Source: Microcoleus sp036704825
Lineage (GTDB): Bacteria; Cyanobacteriota; Cyanobacteriia; Cyanobacteriales; Microcoleaceae
Length of the DNA: 64,000 nucleotides
Direction of reading: 5' to 3'
NCBI GenBank assembly: GCA_036704825.1
Contig: JAUBSN010000041.1
Coordinates: forward strand, 1-64,000
The position numbers and the translations under genes were made by a program. The notes beneath the pieces were generated by a model, which worked only from the letters and a program-made list of their open reading frames with translations, was not told the origin of the DNA and did not search any database. This document shows positions 1-8,238 of this stretch, piece after piece (positions within the stretch are counted from its first letter, which is position 1; every line of letters begins with the position of its first letter).

Positions 1-56
1 AATTCCGGCACTGTCTTCTCCATGTGCCTCACCTTATCAGATTTTTTGGGTTTTTG
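1..56. other. unassigned edge sequence beyond truncated ABC transporter
   Basis: Homology to the ABC transporter read on the minus strand stops at about position 75, and this stretch does not continue it. On the minus strand an ATG followed by a short open frame runs off the window at base 1. It may be the start of another gene or mobile element that replaced the 3' end of the transporter; too short to assign. Confidence 0.3.
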
Positions 57-1232
57 CTACCCCCGTGAACTTCTACCCAAAATCGAGGTAGCTTGCGGCG
101 TCACCATCCCCAGCAGCGTTCCCAATATCCCCAGCCCGAAAGCAACGATCGTGTCTTTTTCGTAGCCCTTTGTTCCGAACCGAAACAGTTCCGCAGCGTT
201 GCGAACTAATAGTGGCAGGGGTCGGTAAAACATGATAGTTTCTGACGACAACTCTTGGGCGATTGCTTTAGTTACCCGTTTGCGAGTGCGATCGATCGGA
301 TCGAACAAAGTATAGCGAGAGCCCTTACCGAACAGCAAAGCTACCGGACGGTTTTATCACTTTGTATAAGCAAGCAGCGGGCCGCAGTTTTGCCGCCACC
401 AATCCCCAGCCAGGAGGACGCGACGGGTGCGAAATTGGGACGATCGCGCGATCGCCTCCATCGGATCTTTAACCCGGCCCAAATCTTCCGAACCCGCCGG
501 AGGATTGACAGTTATACCTTGTGCCTTGCCTACAGCCCCAGCAGCGATTAAAAGCGGCGTTCCTTCCTCAGACAACTCAGTTTTCCGGGGATGCAGCACC
601 TCGGTTAACTCTCCCAAAGCTGTCTGAGTTACTTGGCGGTTTAGCTGTTCGCGCTGCTGAAATCGGTTGAATTCCTCTGCTTGTTTCTGGGAAATTAGTA
701 AATCCAAACAGCCGGAGAAATACTCCTGCTGCAAACCCAAACTTGCCTGCTGCCGATCGGCATTTTGCATTTGTGCTGTGGAAAAAGTTTGCACCTCAAC
801 TTTCCCGGAAGCCACCAGCAACATCTTCCCAGCCAGGGGAAACGCTGGGGAAGCCGCATTTAACTGCAATTCTCCAACACTTGCCTCGCCCGTTAGCGAA
901 GCCCTCGAAGAGGATCGCACTTGCACCCAGACAACTGTTCCCGGGGGCGATCGCAGCAGTTGGCCTGTTTCCAGCGATAGATACTGCCAAGCTGATGCTG
1001 AAACCACTGTTTCCGGCGAAACGATTTCCTCGCGCGATCGGGCGATTTCTCCCAAACGCTGCATCCAGCCATCCAAAAGTGATCTCGCGTTGCCCTCACC
1101 AGCAGCAACTAAAGCGCAAAAATCTGCGATCGCGATCGGTTCCAGTTCCGTTTCGGCGATCGCGATCGCCAGCAGTCCCCAACCTGGTTTTGAATTTTCT
1201 CCCCCCCCTTCTGCTTCTCCCCCCCTTAGCAA
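57..1232 (-). pseudogene. truncated NHLP-type bacteriocin export ABC transporter (permease/ATPase), N-terminal part only
   Basis: The reading frame from 1232 downward encodes the cyclic-nucleotide-binding-like N-terminal region typical of the second ABC subunit of NHLP/Nif11 peptide exporters, ending in AGDWWRQNCGPLLAYTK. It then meets TGA TAA in tandem at about 354-359. The same frame continues with NRPVALLFGKGSRYTLFDP, a normal family continuation, and reaches the first membrane segment (GLGILGTLLGMVTPQAT). After that the match ends and a foreign tail GRSSRG runs to a stop at 57. The rest of the permease and the whole ATPase domain are missing. The 5' end abuts a CCCCCCTTAGCAAGGGGGG repeat and an ISAs1 element. 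The gene is therefore broken at both ends and by two internal stops. Family assignment rests on recognised motifs and on the HlyD-like gene upstream. Confidence 0.75.
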
Positions 1233-1242
1233 GGGGGGGCTG

Positions 1243-2550
1243 GCAGGGTGGATTAATTGTCAAAAGAGTAAACCAGTGGGGCAAGGCTATTTGCTGACGA
1301 GCACGCGCCAGATTTAATTGGTTTGTCTTGATGAGATAAACCGAAAAGTAATTCGCTAACATATTCAAGTTGATTGGCCATAAATCTTAAAGCTTCAGGA
1401 AGTGTATTTGTACCGAGCATCCGAGCTAGAGATAGTAAAAATTGTCTGACCTGGGCCCAGTTCGCAGGTGCATTGCCACCGGAAATGGATGCAGTTATCC
1501 TCATTTAACGTCACATCTTTAACCCAATGCAGCCGATTCTCTATTAACCAATGTCCTCGAATTGCCGACGCAAATTGGCTTGCCGACCAATCCTTACTAC
1601 TTAAATAATAATGCGTTTCATGGAAATCAACTAACCGACGACGACTTTTTTTGCCTTCCCACCTACTGCCTGTTCGCTCGAACGCAATTATATGTTTGAC
1701 ACCCGCCCACGCTGGCAATAACTGAGCTGATACGGGATAAATTGTCGTAGAGCGAGTTGTGGTGCGCCCATGCAAGCGTTCTCTTGTTTGAACTGTATCG
1801 CTCGCGCCCACAGATGCGACTAATTTTTGAGCCACTTTAAACAAACGCTTATTGATTTTTTTTGATGGTAATTATTTAGTCATTACCTCCCTCAATAATT
1901 AACTGAATAGTTTTTTTTTGAGTGTGCAGTGCATCGGCAGTAATTACTACTTGAGAACCCGCAAGTTCTTGCAGGAGTTCCTGCACAGCTTCGATTTCAC
2001 TTCGCTCCTGATTTTCCATGACTTTATGTCGGACTACCCAGCCGCGATTGTGACTGTACACAGAAACCAAGCTCACAAAATTTTGGTAAGAACTATTACC
2101 CCCAACACTTGTGCTTTTGATACTTTTACCATCAATTGCCATCAATTCTCCTGGCGTACTCGGTAATGTCTGCCCTGCCCATATATTAAAAAGGACGGCA
2201 ATTACCTCAAAATCTAATGAGAGAATGATGTTTCTAAAAGTCGAGTCGCATGGAAAACGAATATCTGGTGGGAGGTTAAAGAGTTTTATCAGACTTGAGC
2301 GATGATTTTTCGTAAATTCAGCTAAGGGCTTATATCCCCAATATCCCGTACAACTGCCCAATAAAATTATCATGAGTATCAGCCATAAGGGATGCCTAAT
2401 CCCCCTCGGATGTCGGTGGTCAGGTACTGATTTAATTGCTTCAATTAAATTCATTGTTGATGCACGGCTTAGGATAGTCGAGCGCGAGCGGATCGACTCC
2501 GATCGCGCTCGACTATTATAATTTAATTGGGGACAATTAATCCACCCTGC
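1243..2550 (-). mobile_element. ISAs1-family insertion sequence, complete ends but inactive
   Basis: The element is bounded by a perfect 19-bp inverted repeat: GCAGGGTGGATTAATTGTC at 1243-1261 and its complement at 2532-2550. Between them lies one transposase-like gene on the minus strand, broken by frameshifts. A 13-bp-stem palindrome (TAGTCGAGCGCGA and complement, about 2473-2513) lies between the transposase start and the outer end. No matching direct repeats were found just outside the ends, but both flanks carry C/G-rich repeat units of the CCCCCCTTA.CAAG type, so the insertion may have occurred inside such a repeat. It separates the export ABC transporter remnant from the HlyD-like gene. 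Confidence 0.8.
1253..2454 (-). pseudogene. ISAs1-family transposase, frameshifted
   Basis: The N-terminal frame (2454 to 1876, 192 aa) begins MNLIEAIKSVPDHRHPRGIR and contains GELMAIDGKSIKST and TADALHTQKKT, hallmarks of ISAs1/DDE_Tnp_1-associated transposases. It ends at a TAA after GGND. The middle frame (up to 1844) continues with KRLFKVAQKLVASV and ends near NEDNCIHF. A third frame (up to 1504) supplies the C-terminus NAPANWAQVRQFLLSLARML. The first break lies at an A8 tract near 1845-1855, and the second near 1480-1490. Together the pieces give about 370 residues, the normal family length. The protein is not made as one chain unless frameshifting occurs, which is not known for this family. 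Confidence 0.85.
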
Positions 2551-2618
2551 TTGTTAAGGGGGGTTAGGGGGGATCTAGACTTCGATATAAACAAGAGAGA
2601 CGGTCGGTTTAATAGTAA

Positions 2619-2673
2619 GGTGCGTCAGACCCGAAATCCTCGATAATCATTCTAGAACTTCGTCTGACGCACC
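2619..2673. repeat. palindromic repeat GGTGCGTCAGAC, possible hairpin after the HlyD-like gene
   Basis: GGTGCGTCAGAC at 2619-2630 and its exact complement GTCTGACGCACC at 2662-2673 form a 12-bp stem with a 31-nt loop. It lies 43 bp after the stop codon of the HlyD-like gene. The sequence resembles dispersed intergenic palindromes of cyanobacteria. A shorter relative (GTAAGGTGC...GCACCCTAC) lies near 49470. There is no U-run, so termination is only possible. Confidence 0.55.
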
Positions 2674-2715
2674 CTACAAGTCGATTGGAGTGTGACCGTT
2701 GGCCTTAGTCCTAAA

Positions 2716-4503
2716 TTAGTAAACTCCTGTCAAAGACCGAAAAATAGGAATCACGTAAGAAATCGGCGCTAACTGCCCGATTTGAACCCGAACTAGCGCC
2801 GTAGTACCGGGAGAAATCTTAAGAGGAGGCCCGTTCGAGGAAGACCATTTGTAACCGCTGATAGTGTTGGGATCTTGTTGCAATTCGACAAAAACTTGCA
2901 CGGGAGCACCGCCGCCAGCGATGCTTTTTGCGATGCTGTCAGCCAAATTTTCATTGCCGATAATTGCCGACATATCTTGATTTGTTACCGGAAAAGGAGA
3001 AACTTGGGTTACTTTGCCGACAATGCCGCCGTAGCGTTCCCGCTTGACGACGCTAGGGGTAACTTGTACGGTCATTCCCGGTTTAATTTGCTTGCCGTCT
3101 CTGTCAGCAAAATAAACAAGACTGACCATTTTTTCGCGAGAATTCTCAGATTCAACTGTCCCGATTCTTGTACCGATGTTCAGCATTTGACCTGCAACGG
3201 CGCTAACTTCTAAAACGCGGCCGTCGTATTGGCTGGTAATTTTGCTATCGGCCGTCAACTGATTCTGCAAGTGGGCAATCTTGCGTTTAACTTCCTGAAT
3301 TTGATTTGTTTGGGAGATCGACTTTTCTAAATCTTGTTGAGCGAGTTTGACCGCTTGGGTTTCTATGTCTTTAATCTTAGTTTTGATTTCATCAATTTTA
3401 TTCAGGTTTTGCAGGTACTCCCGTTCGGTGTTACTTTTCTGAACTTTAAGTTCTTGGAGATTGTTTTTAATTTCGTTAAGGCGGTTGAGATTTTGCAGGT
3501 ACTCTCGTTCTGTATTTGTAGCTTCTACCTTGAGTTGCTGCCTGCTGTTTTTGAGGTCGTCAATTTTATTGAGATTTTGCAGGAATTCGCGATCGCTATT
3601 GGTTTTCTGAACGTCGAGTTCCTTTAACTGCGTTTCAATATCCGCCAATTGCATCTGAGAGTCCGCGAATTCCTGTCTCGCTTGCAGCATTACATCCTCG
3701 CTGATCGCCCTCTCTTGTTCGTAAAGAACGCGGCGAGTTTCAAACCGCTGCTGTAAAGTTTCTACCAAAGAAGTGATGTGCTGTTTTCGCTGCAAAAGAC
3801 TGTCGCGTTTTTTGGCGATCGCGGCCAGAGTTTGCTGCCGCAATATCGGTGCAACTTGTTCCCGCCGCAAACTTTCTTCCAAACTTTGGCGTTTTTCTGC
3901 TAAGGCCGTCAGAGTTTGCTGCCGCAGTACCGGGGCAATTTGTTCTCGGCGCAAACTTTCTTCCAAACTCTGGCGTTTTTGCTCTAATGCCGCCATACTT
4001 TGCTGGTGCAATATCGGTGCAACTGACTCCCTGTTCAAGCTTTCTTGAAGGTCTTTTTGCTGCTGTTCTAGGGTTTTTAATTCCAGGGCAATCTGCTGTT
4101 TTTGCAGCTTATTAGTATCTTGCTTTTGCCCTTGCAGTTCAGCTAATTTGGCTTTTTCTTGCTCTAACTGCTGCTTGAGGTCGAGTTTATTTATTCGGCC
4201 GATTTCTTGACCCCGTTTAACAGCATCTCCAGGCTTGATATTCAGCTTTACCAATTGACCGGAACTAGCAGCTTGAAATTGCACGACTCGGCGGGGCAGA
4301 AGCAATACGCCTTGACCGGAAACAGTCAGCGGAATTCGCCCGATCGCACTCCAAACCCCCGCAGCCGCAACTAAACAGCCAATGGCAGTTAGCGGCAGCC
4401 ACGATCGAGGACTAACCACCTGCATCATTTGGTCGAGGCGTTCCGGTGAAGATAAGCGATCGATCGCTTCGGTAGTGAAAAGTTTGTTTTGTTTTACCTG
4501 CAT
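2716..4503 (-). CDS. HlyD-family adaptor of an NHLP-type peptide export system
   Basis: Periplasmic adaptor (membrane fusion) protein that would link an inner-membrane peptide exporter to the outer membrane. The start region (IDRLSSPERLDQMMQVVSP) and the following single membrane segment (about residues 36-55) match the NHLP secretion-protein type. A lipoyl-like half motif (SGQLVKLNIKPGDAVKRGQEIGRI) lies at about 80-105, the other half (DGRVLEVSAVAGQMLNIGTRIGTV) at about 428-455, and a beta-barrel follows. At 595 aa it is long because the coiled coil between the halves holds two sets of three tandem repeats: LEESLRREQIAPVLRQQTL-type at about 138-245, and EREYLQNLNKIDEIK-type at about 300-400. 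The frame is intact, but the partner transporter next to it is a pseudogene and no peptidase-containing ABC subunit is present. Any function must use a partner elsewhere. Confidence 0.85.
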   Translation of the reverse strand: MQVKQNKLFTTEAIDRLSSPERLDQMMQVVSPRSWLPLTAIGCLVAAAGVWSAIGRIPLTVSGQGVLLLPRRVVQFQAASSGQLVKLNIKPGDAVKRGQEIGRINKLDLKQQLEQEKAKLAELQGQKQDTNKLQKQQIALELKTLEQQQKDLQESLNRESVAPILHQQSMAALEQKRQSLEESLRREQIAPVLRQQTLTALAEKRQSLEESLRREQVAPILRQQTLAAIAKKRDSLLQRKQHITSLVETLQQRFETRRVLYEQERAISEDVMLQARQEFADSQMQLADIETQLKELDVQKTNSDREFLQNLNKIDDLKNSRQQLKVEATNTEREYLQNLNRLNEIKNNLQELKVQKSNTEREYLQNLNKIDEIKTKIKDIETQAVKLAQQDLEKSISQTNQIQEVKRKIAHLQNQLTADSKITSQYDGRVLEVSAVAGQMLNIGTRIGTVESENSREKMVSLVYFADRDGKQIKPGMTVQVTPSVVKRERYGGIVGKVTQVSPFPVTNQDMSAIIGNENLADSIAKSIAGGGAPVQVFVELQQDPNTISGYKWSSSNGPPLKISPGTTALVRVQIGQLAPISYVIPIFRSLTGVY

Positions 4504-4725
4504 CAGCTATTCCTTTCGAGAGTGCGATCGCGGCTGTAAGCAGGGGTGTATTTGAAGGGGAAATTCCTTGCAAGTCAATTGAGGCACAAACAATTTCCCA
4601 ACAAACGTTCAAAGCTTCCGTGCAATTACTTGAATGTTCTCACTCCTGTTTGCAGCTTGCCTGTAAAATCACTTTACGGCAATTAACCCTCGTAAGACCT
4701 AACTAACAGTAGAGTTTTCAGCTAA

Positions 4726-4804
4726 CAAAAAGACCAGCGTACAGCCAGTCTTCTGACGGGGGAATGACCCGAACTTTCGGCTAGGTATCGCCTGCAGCCA
4801 GTGC
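4726..4804 (-). ncRNA. candidate small RNA, about 79 nt, with intrinsic terminator
   Basis: On the minus strand a TACAAT -10 box (4816-4811) precedes a short structured stretch. It can fold as GGCTgcAGG-cgata-CCTAGCC, followed by CGAAAGTTCG. It ends in an 8-bp stem AGACTGGC/GCTGGTCT (4751-4744 with 4738-4731, two G-U pairs) and a run of five U. The stretch has no convincing reading frame. I do not recognise the RNA family. No good -35 box was found. Start and end are inferred from the promoter and the hairpin. Confidence 0.4.
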
Positions 4805-5390
4805 CTACATATTGTAACCAGTTAAGCTAAAAACACTTTTGTTAATGAGTAGAATTACTCTAAGGTATTGAAGTAGCAACTTAAAATGTGGTGCAATTTG
4901 TTCAAAGAGGTGGCAAGAAAAACTGTTCAGAACTTCGCCCCGTAGGAGGAAAAGGGGAAGGAATTAGCCGATTTTTAGGTTTTTGCGATCGCTGGACTAT
5001 TCCTAAATCCAGATTGTGGGGTTCAGCAAAATACTCAACTGGGTCTAAAGCTTATTGTTTTTGTTCAGCTACATAGAAATTTTAAATCATTTGTGAATTT
5101 CTTACTCCCGGACCGCGAGTTCGGGGAGGGTTGGGGTGGGGTACAACATTTACGATTCATTGAGGATTGCTATATAGTTGGATTTTGGACAAGATTACTC
5201 AACCAGCCCTAGTGCAACAAAAGGTTATAGTTTTGCTTGTGTTTCTCTAATTTATACGCAGTAAACCGGGGGAAAAAATCTTTTTTTTAAAAGCTTGCTC
5301 TACACTAAATCTGCCTTTTGTCAATTGTGGAAGTTCAATGTAATTGGTGATTGGTAATTGTAGGTTGGGTAGAACGAAGTGAAACCCAAT

Positions 5391-5441
5391 CAACAGTCAA
5401 CAGTCAACAGTTAATTGTTAACTGTTGACTGTTGACTGTTA
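5391..5441. repeat. CAACAGT heptamer repeats forming an inverted repeat
   Basis: Tandem CAACAGT units on the left (caacagtcaacagtcaacag) are followed by their inverted copies (ctgttgactgttgactgtt) across TTAATTGTTAA, giving a long hairpin of heptamer repeats. It lies just after the 49-aa gene on the minus strand. Cyanobacterial short tandemly repeated repeats have this form. Confidence 0.7.
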
Positions 5442-5488
5442 AACTGAATGCCTGTGCCGAACTCGCTAGAAACTGCCGGAATGGCTGT

Positions 5489-5638
5489 TCATTGTCTAGA
5501 TTTAGAACTTTTGGATGGCTGACCCTCAAAAGGTTGAACTCCACTATTTGGATAGTTGTCATCGCTGGGGCTAAAAATCCGCACCGCTGCTTCCGAAACG
5601 TAACGCATCGCGTTTGTCAAAGATTTAGAAAGATTCAT
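5489..5638 (-). CDS. conserved-looking 49-aa cyanobacterial protein
   Basis: ATG at 5638 is preceded by AGAGAGGCAG, a reasonable ribosome-binding site, and the frame runs 49 codons to TGA at 5489. The product begins MNLSKSLTNAMRYVSEAAVR and continues IFSPSDDNYPNSGVQPFEG. The IFSP.DD.YP..GVQPF.G core resembles a short protein family that I recall from cyanobacterial genomes. I cannot verify that here and claim no function. The N-terminal half is an amphipathic helix and the C-terminal tail is polar. It is an isolated gene in a 1.3-kb gap between the export remnant and pncB. The rest of that gap (about 4817-5390 and 5640-6080) shows no supported gene. Confidence 0.6.
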   Translation of the reverse strand: MNLSKSLTNAMRYVSEAAVRIFSPSDDNYPNSGVQPFEGQPSKSSKSRQ

Positions 5639-6083
5639 AGAATCTGCCTCTCTTATCTGAGTTCTGATACTTTTAATATTACTCTGGTTTTTGGGTTGTG
5701 GATGAGCTTAGCAATATTTATTTGAATTACTTATTGGTCTGCAACAATGAAGCAAGCTGAAGGTTTGAAAAATAACGCATTTTTGGACGATCGACCTTTT
5801 GCTGGTAGATTTTTCCTTGCTCAACTCAAGCAGTGGCGATCGCCCTCCCGACCCTCAGAAACCGCGTTGTCTAACTCTATTCAAGGGCTGCAAGGAAATA
5901 TTTTCGCCAAAAACCCGGAAAGCTTGAGTGTTTGCGGTTAATTCCTGAGTTTGTTAAATTCAGTATTTATATTTATTTTACCATAATATTAATGTACCAA
6001 TCAACCGAAATCCGCTATTTAAGGGCATATTCAGCGAATTTTTCGACAAATATCTGCAATCTTCATCAAATATTTACAAAAAG

Positions 6084-6105
6084 ATATGGTGTTTGTCACT
6101 ATAAT
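6084..6105 (+). promoter_or_regulatory. putative promoter and NrtR-like operator of the NAD gene cluster
   Basis: A perfect TATAAT at 6100-6105 lies 32 bp before the pncB ATG. It overlaps an imperfect inverted repeat, ATATGGTG-tttgt-CACTATA, at about 6084-6103. An inverted repeat over the -10 box is what a repressor such as NrtR (encoded in this cluster) would need. No convincing -35 hexamer was seen at 17 bp. The operator identity is inference. Confidence 0.4.
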
Positions 6106-6137
6106 TAAAAGAAAGAACTTTGTCCGGGGTTTTTCTT

Positions 6138-7562
6138 ATGGAAACTGCGACAGAAAGCCTGCACCTCACAGGTTTTGAAGAAATCTTAGAAGACCGGGAA
6201 CTGACGGTTTCCCCAGCAGATTACAGCCTGTTGACCGATCTCTACCAGCTAACAATGGCCGCTTGTTACGTCGGGGAAGGATTCGACGGGCGGGCCGCGA
6301 GTTTTGAATTGTTCGCGCGCAGGCTGCCAGAGGGTTTTGGCTACGCGATCGCGATGGGTTTGGCTCAAGTTCTCGATTATTTGGAGAAATTTCGGTTTTC
6401 GCCGGCGCAAATTCAGGCTTTGCAGTCCACTGGCATTTTTGCAGGTGCGCCGGAGCGATTTTGGACTCTACTGGCTGCCGCCCGCTTTACTGGGGATGTT
6501 TGGGCGGTGCCGGAGGGGACGGCGGTGTTTGCCAACGAGCCTCTGCTGCGAATTGAGGCTCCTCTGTGGCAGGCTCAGTTGGTGGAAACTTATTTGTTGA
6601 ATGCGATAAATTATCAAACTTCGATCGCGACGCGGGCAGCGCGGCTGCGCGATGTCGCGGGCCCGGATGCTAAGTTGCTGGAATTCGGGACGCGCAGGGC
6701 TTTTGGGCCTCAAGCTGCTGTGTGGGCGGCTAGGGCTGCCTTGGCTGCGGGGTTCGACGGAACTTCTAATGTTTTGGCTGCTTTGAAGTTGGGCCGCAAG
6801 CCTGTCGGTACTATGGCTCATGCTTTGGTAATGGCTGTGGCGGCTCTAGAAGGCAGCGAGAATCAGGCGTTTGCAGCTTTTCACCGCTATTTTCCCGGGG
6901 CGCCGCTGCTGATCGATACTTATAATACTGTGGTGGCGGCGCGGATGTTGGCCGATCGAGTAAATAGCGGTGAAATGGAGTTGGAAGGCGTGCGGCTGGA
7001 TTCGGGCGATTTGGCGGTGCTGTCTCGGGAAGTTCGATCGATCCTTCCGGGCGTTCCAATTTTTGCTAGCGGCGATTTGGACGATCGAGAAATTGCTAAA
7101 TTAAAAAGTAGCGGTGCTTGCATTGACGGTTACGGTTTGGGAACAAAGTTGGTCAGCGGTTCGCCTGTGAACGGTGTTTATAAGTTGGTGGAAATTGACG
7201 GAATTCCGGTGATGAAAGAGGCAAGCGGCAAGGTAACATATCCAGGAAGAAAGCAAATTTTTAGACATATTGAAAATGGGCAAATTCTCGGAGATTGTTT
7301 GGGATTGTCAGGGGAAATTATTCACAATTGCGATTCTCACTTACCATTAATGGAGTTGGTTGTCAAGGATGGAAAACGAGTGCAGAACCAGGAAAGTTTG
7401 GAGGATATCGCCAAACGAACTGCTGCTTCTGTCGCCAGTCTTCGAGCCGAAACTCGGCAACTTGACAACCCGATTTCGCCGCCAGTGGAAATTTCTACAG
7501 ATTTGCAGAGTCTCACCCAAAAAACCAAAAAGAGTCAATCGATTTTAGATTTTAGATTTTAG
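6138..7562 (+). CDS. pncB: nicotinate phosphoribosyltransferase
   Basis: Converts nicotinate, PRPP and ATP to nicotinate mononucleotide, the entry step of the Preiss-Handler NAD salvage route in the cytoplasm. Family marks: YSLLTDLYQLTMAACYVGEG near the start, LEFGTRRAFGPQAAVWAARA, GTMAHALVMA, LIDTYNTV and VRLDSGDL. About 474 aa from the ATG. An in-frame TTG at 6120 would add six residues but has no better ribosome-binding site. The last residues (SILDFRF) are read from the heptamer repeat gattttagattttag at 7540-7562, so the natural C-terminus was extended or replaced by repeat DNA. First gene of a plus-strand cluster with nadD, nrtR and nadE. Confidence 0.95.
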   Translation: METATESLHLTGFEEILEDRELTVSPADYSLLTDLYQLTMAACYVGEGFDGRAASFELFARRLPEGFGYAIAMGLAQVLDYLEKFRFSPAQIQALQSTGIFAGAPERFWTLLAAARFTGDVWAVPEGTAVFANEPLLRIEAPLWQAQLVETYLLNAINYQTSIATRAARLRDVAGPDAKLLEFGTRRAFGPQAAVWAARAALAAGFDGTSNVLAALKLGRKPVGTMAHALVMAVAALEGSENQAFAAFHRYFPGAPLLIDTYNTVVAARMLADRVNSGEMELEGVRLDSGDLAVLSREVRSILPGVPIFASGDLDDREIAKLKSSGACIDGYGLGTKLVSGSPVNGVYKLVEIDGIPVMKEASGKVTYPGRKQIFRHIENGQILGDCLGLSGEIIHNCDSHLPLMELVVKDGKRVQNQESLEDIAKRTAASVASLRAETRQLDNPISPPVEISTDLQSLTQKTKKSQSILDFRF

Positions 7563-7616
7563 ATTTTAGATTGAAGTCAGCAGTCAACAGTCAACAGTCA
7601 ACAGTCAACAGTCAAC
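7540..7616. repeat. two tandem heptamer arrays (ATTTTAG and CAACAGT)
   Basis: About 7540-7573 holds four copies of a GATTTTA-type heptamer, overlapping the end of pncB. About 7579-7616 holds five copies of CAACAGT/AGTCAAC. They fill the whole space between pncB and nadD. Cyanobacterial STRR type; not CRISPR, as there are no unique spacers. Confidence 0.85.
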
Positions 7617-7638
7617 AATTCCCAATTACCGATTCCCT

Positions 7639-8238
7639 ATGCAGAAGATTGCTCTTTTTGGAACCAGTGCCGATCCGCCTACAGCGGGACACAAAACTAT
7701 CCTGAATTGGCTTTCCCAACATTTTGATTGGGTAGCAGTTTGGGCGTCGGACAATCCTTTTAAGTCGCACCAAACTTCTCTAGAACACCGATCGGCAATG
7801 CTGCTGTTAATGATTCAAGAAATTAATTCGCCCAGACACAATCTTTGCTTGCATCCAGAACTCAGCAGTCCGAGGACGCTAGAAACTGTGGAACAAGCAA
7901 GATTGCTGTGGCCGGATGCAGCTTTTACACTGGTAATAGGTTCGGACTTGGTGGGGCAACTGTCTCGCTGGTACAAATTTGAACAATTGTTAAAACAAGT
8001 GGAGTTGCTGATAGTACCGCGACCCGGTTATCCGTCAGAACAGTTAGATTTGTGGCAGTTGAGGCGGATGGGTGCAAAAGTGGCGATCGCATCTTTGAGT
8101 GCTCCCAATGTTTCTTCCACCTCCTATCGCGAAACAGGAGACACGGAAGCTCTGACTCCGACCATCGAAGATTACATCCATAGGGAGCATTTGTACGCAT
8201 GGCACGAGGCACAAACAAGAGCGAGGGTTGCTCGTTAG
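7639..8238 (+). CDS. nadD: nicotinate-nucleotide adenylyltransferase
   Basis: Adenylates nicotinate mononucleotide to deamido-NAD, the step after PncB. The nucleotidyltransferase signature GTSADPPTAGHKTILNWL lies near residue 8 (GxFxPxHxGH type). ISSTSYRE-like motif SSTSYRETGDTEALTPTIEDYI is at the C-terminus. 199 aa is normal. The gene starts 76 bp after pncB, behind the heptamer arrays. Its 3' end overlaps the next gene's proposed start by 40 bp, which suggests translational coupling. Confidence 0.93.
   Translation: MQKIALFGTSADPPTAGHKTILNWLSQHFDWVAVWASDNPFKSHQTSLEHRSAMLLLMIQEINSPRHNLCLHPELSSPRTLETVEQARLLWPDAAFTLVIGSDLVGQLSRWYKFEQLLKQVELLIVPRPGYPSEQLDLWQLRRMGAKVAIASLSAPNVSSTSYRETGDTEALTPTIEDYIHREHLYAWHEAQTRARVAR

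Noticed and set aside
667..1317. Long open frames on the plus strand opposite the ABC transporter remnant
   Set aside because: They are shadows of the minus-strand frame, with Ser/Arg/Pro-rich composition and no recognisable domain.
2461..2520. Palindrome at the ISAs1 edge considered as a replication or att site
   Set aside because: It lies inside the terminal repeats and near the transposase start, so it is part of the element rather than a chromosomal site.
4888..5076. 62-codon plus-strand frame after the small RNA candidate
   Set aside because: Cys/Trp/Arg-rich composition, no ribosome-binding site, no similarity to known proteins.
5432..5941. Two plus-strand frames (97 and 64 codons) before pncB
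   Set aside because: The first is antisense to the better-supported 49-aa gene; the second is low-complexity without a start signal.
7540..7616. Tandem repeats considered as a CRISPR array (also at 5391, 15421 and 52800)
   Set aside because: Units are 7 bp with no spacers; they are STRR heptamers. No array of 25-40 bp repeats with unique spacers was seen anywhere in the window.
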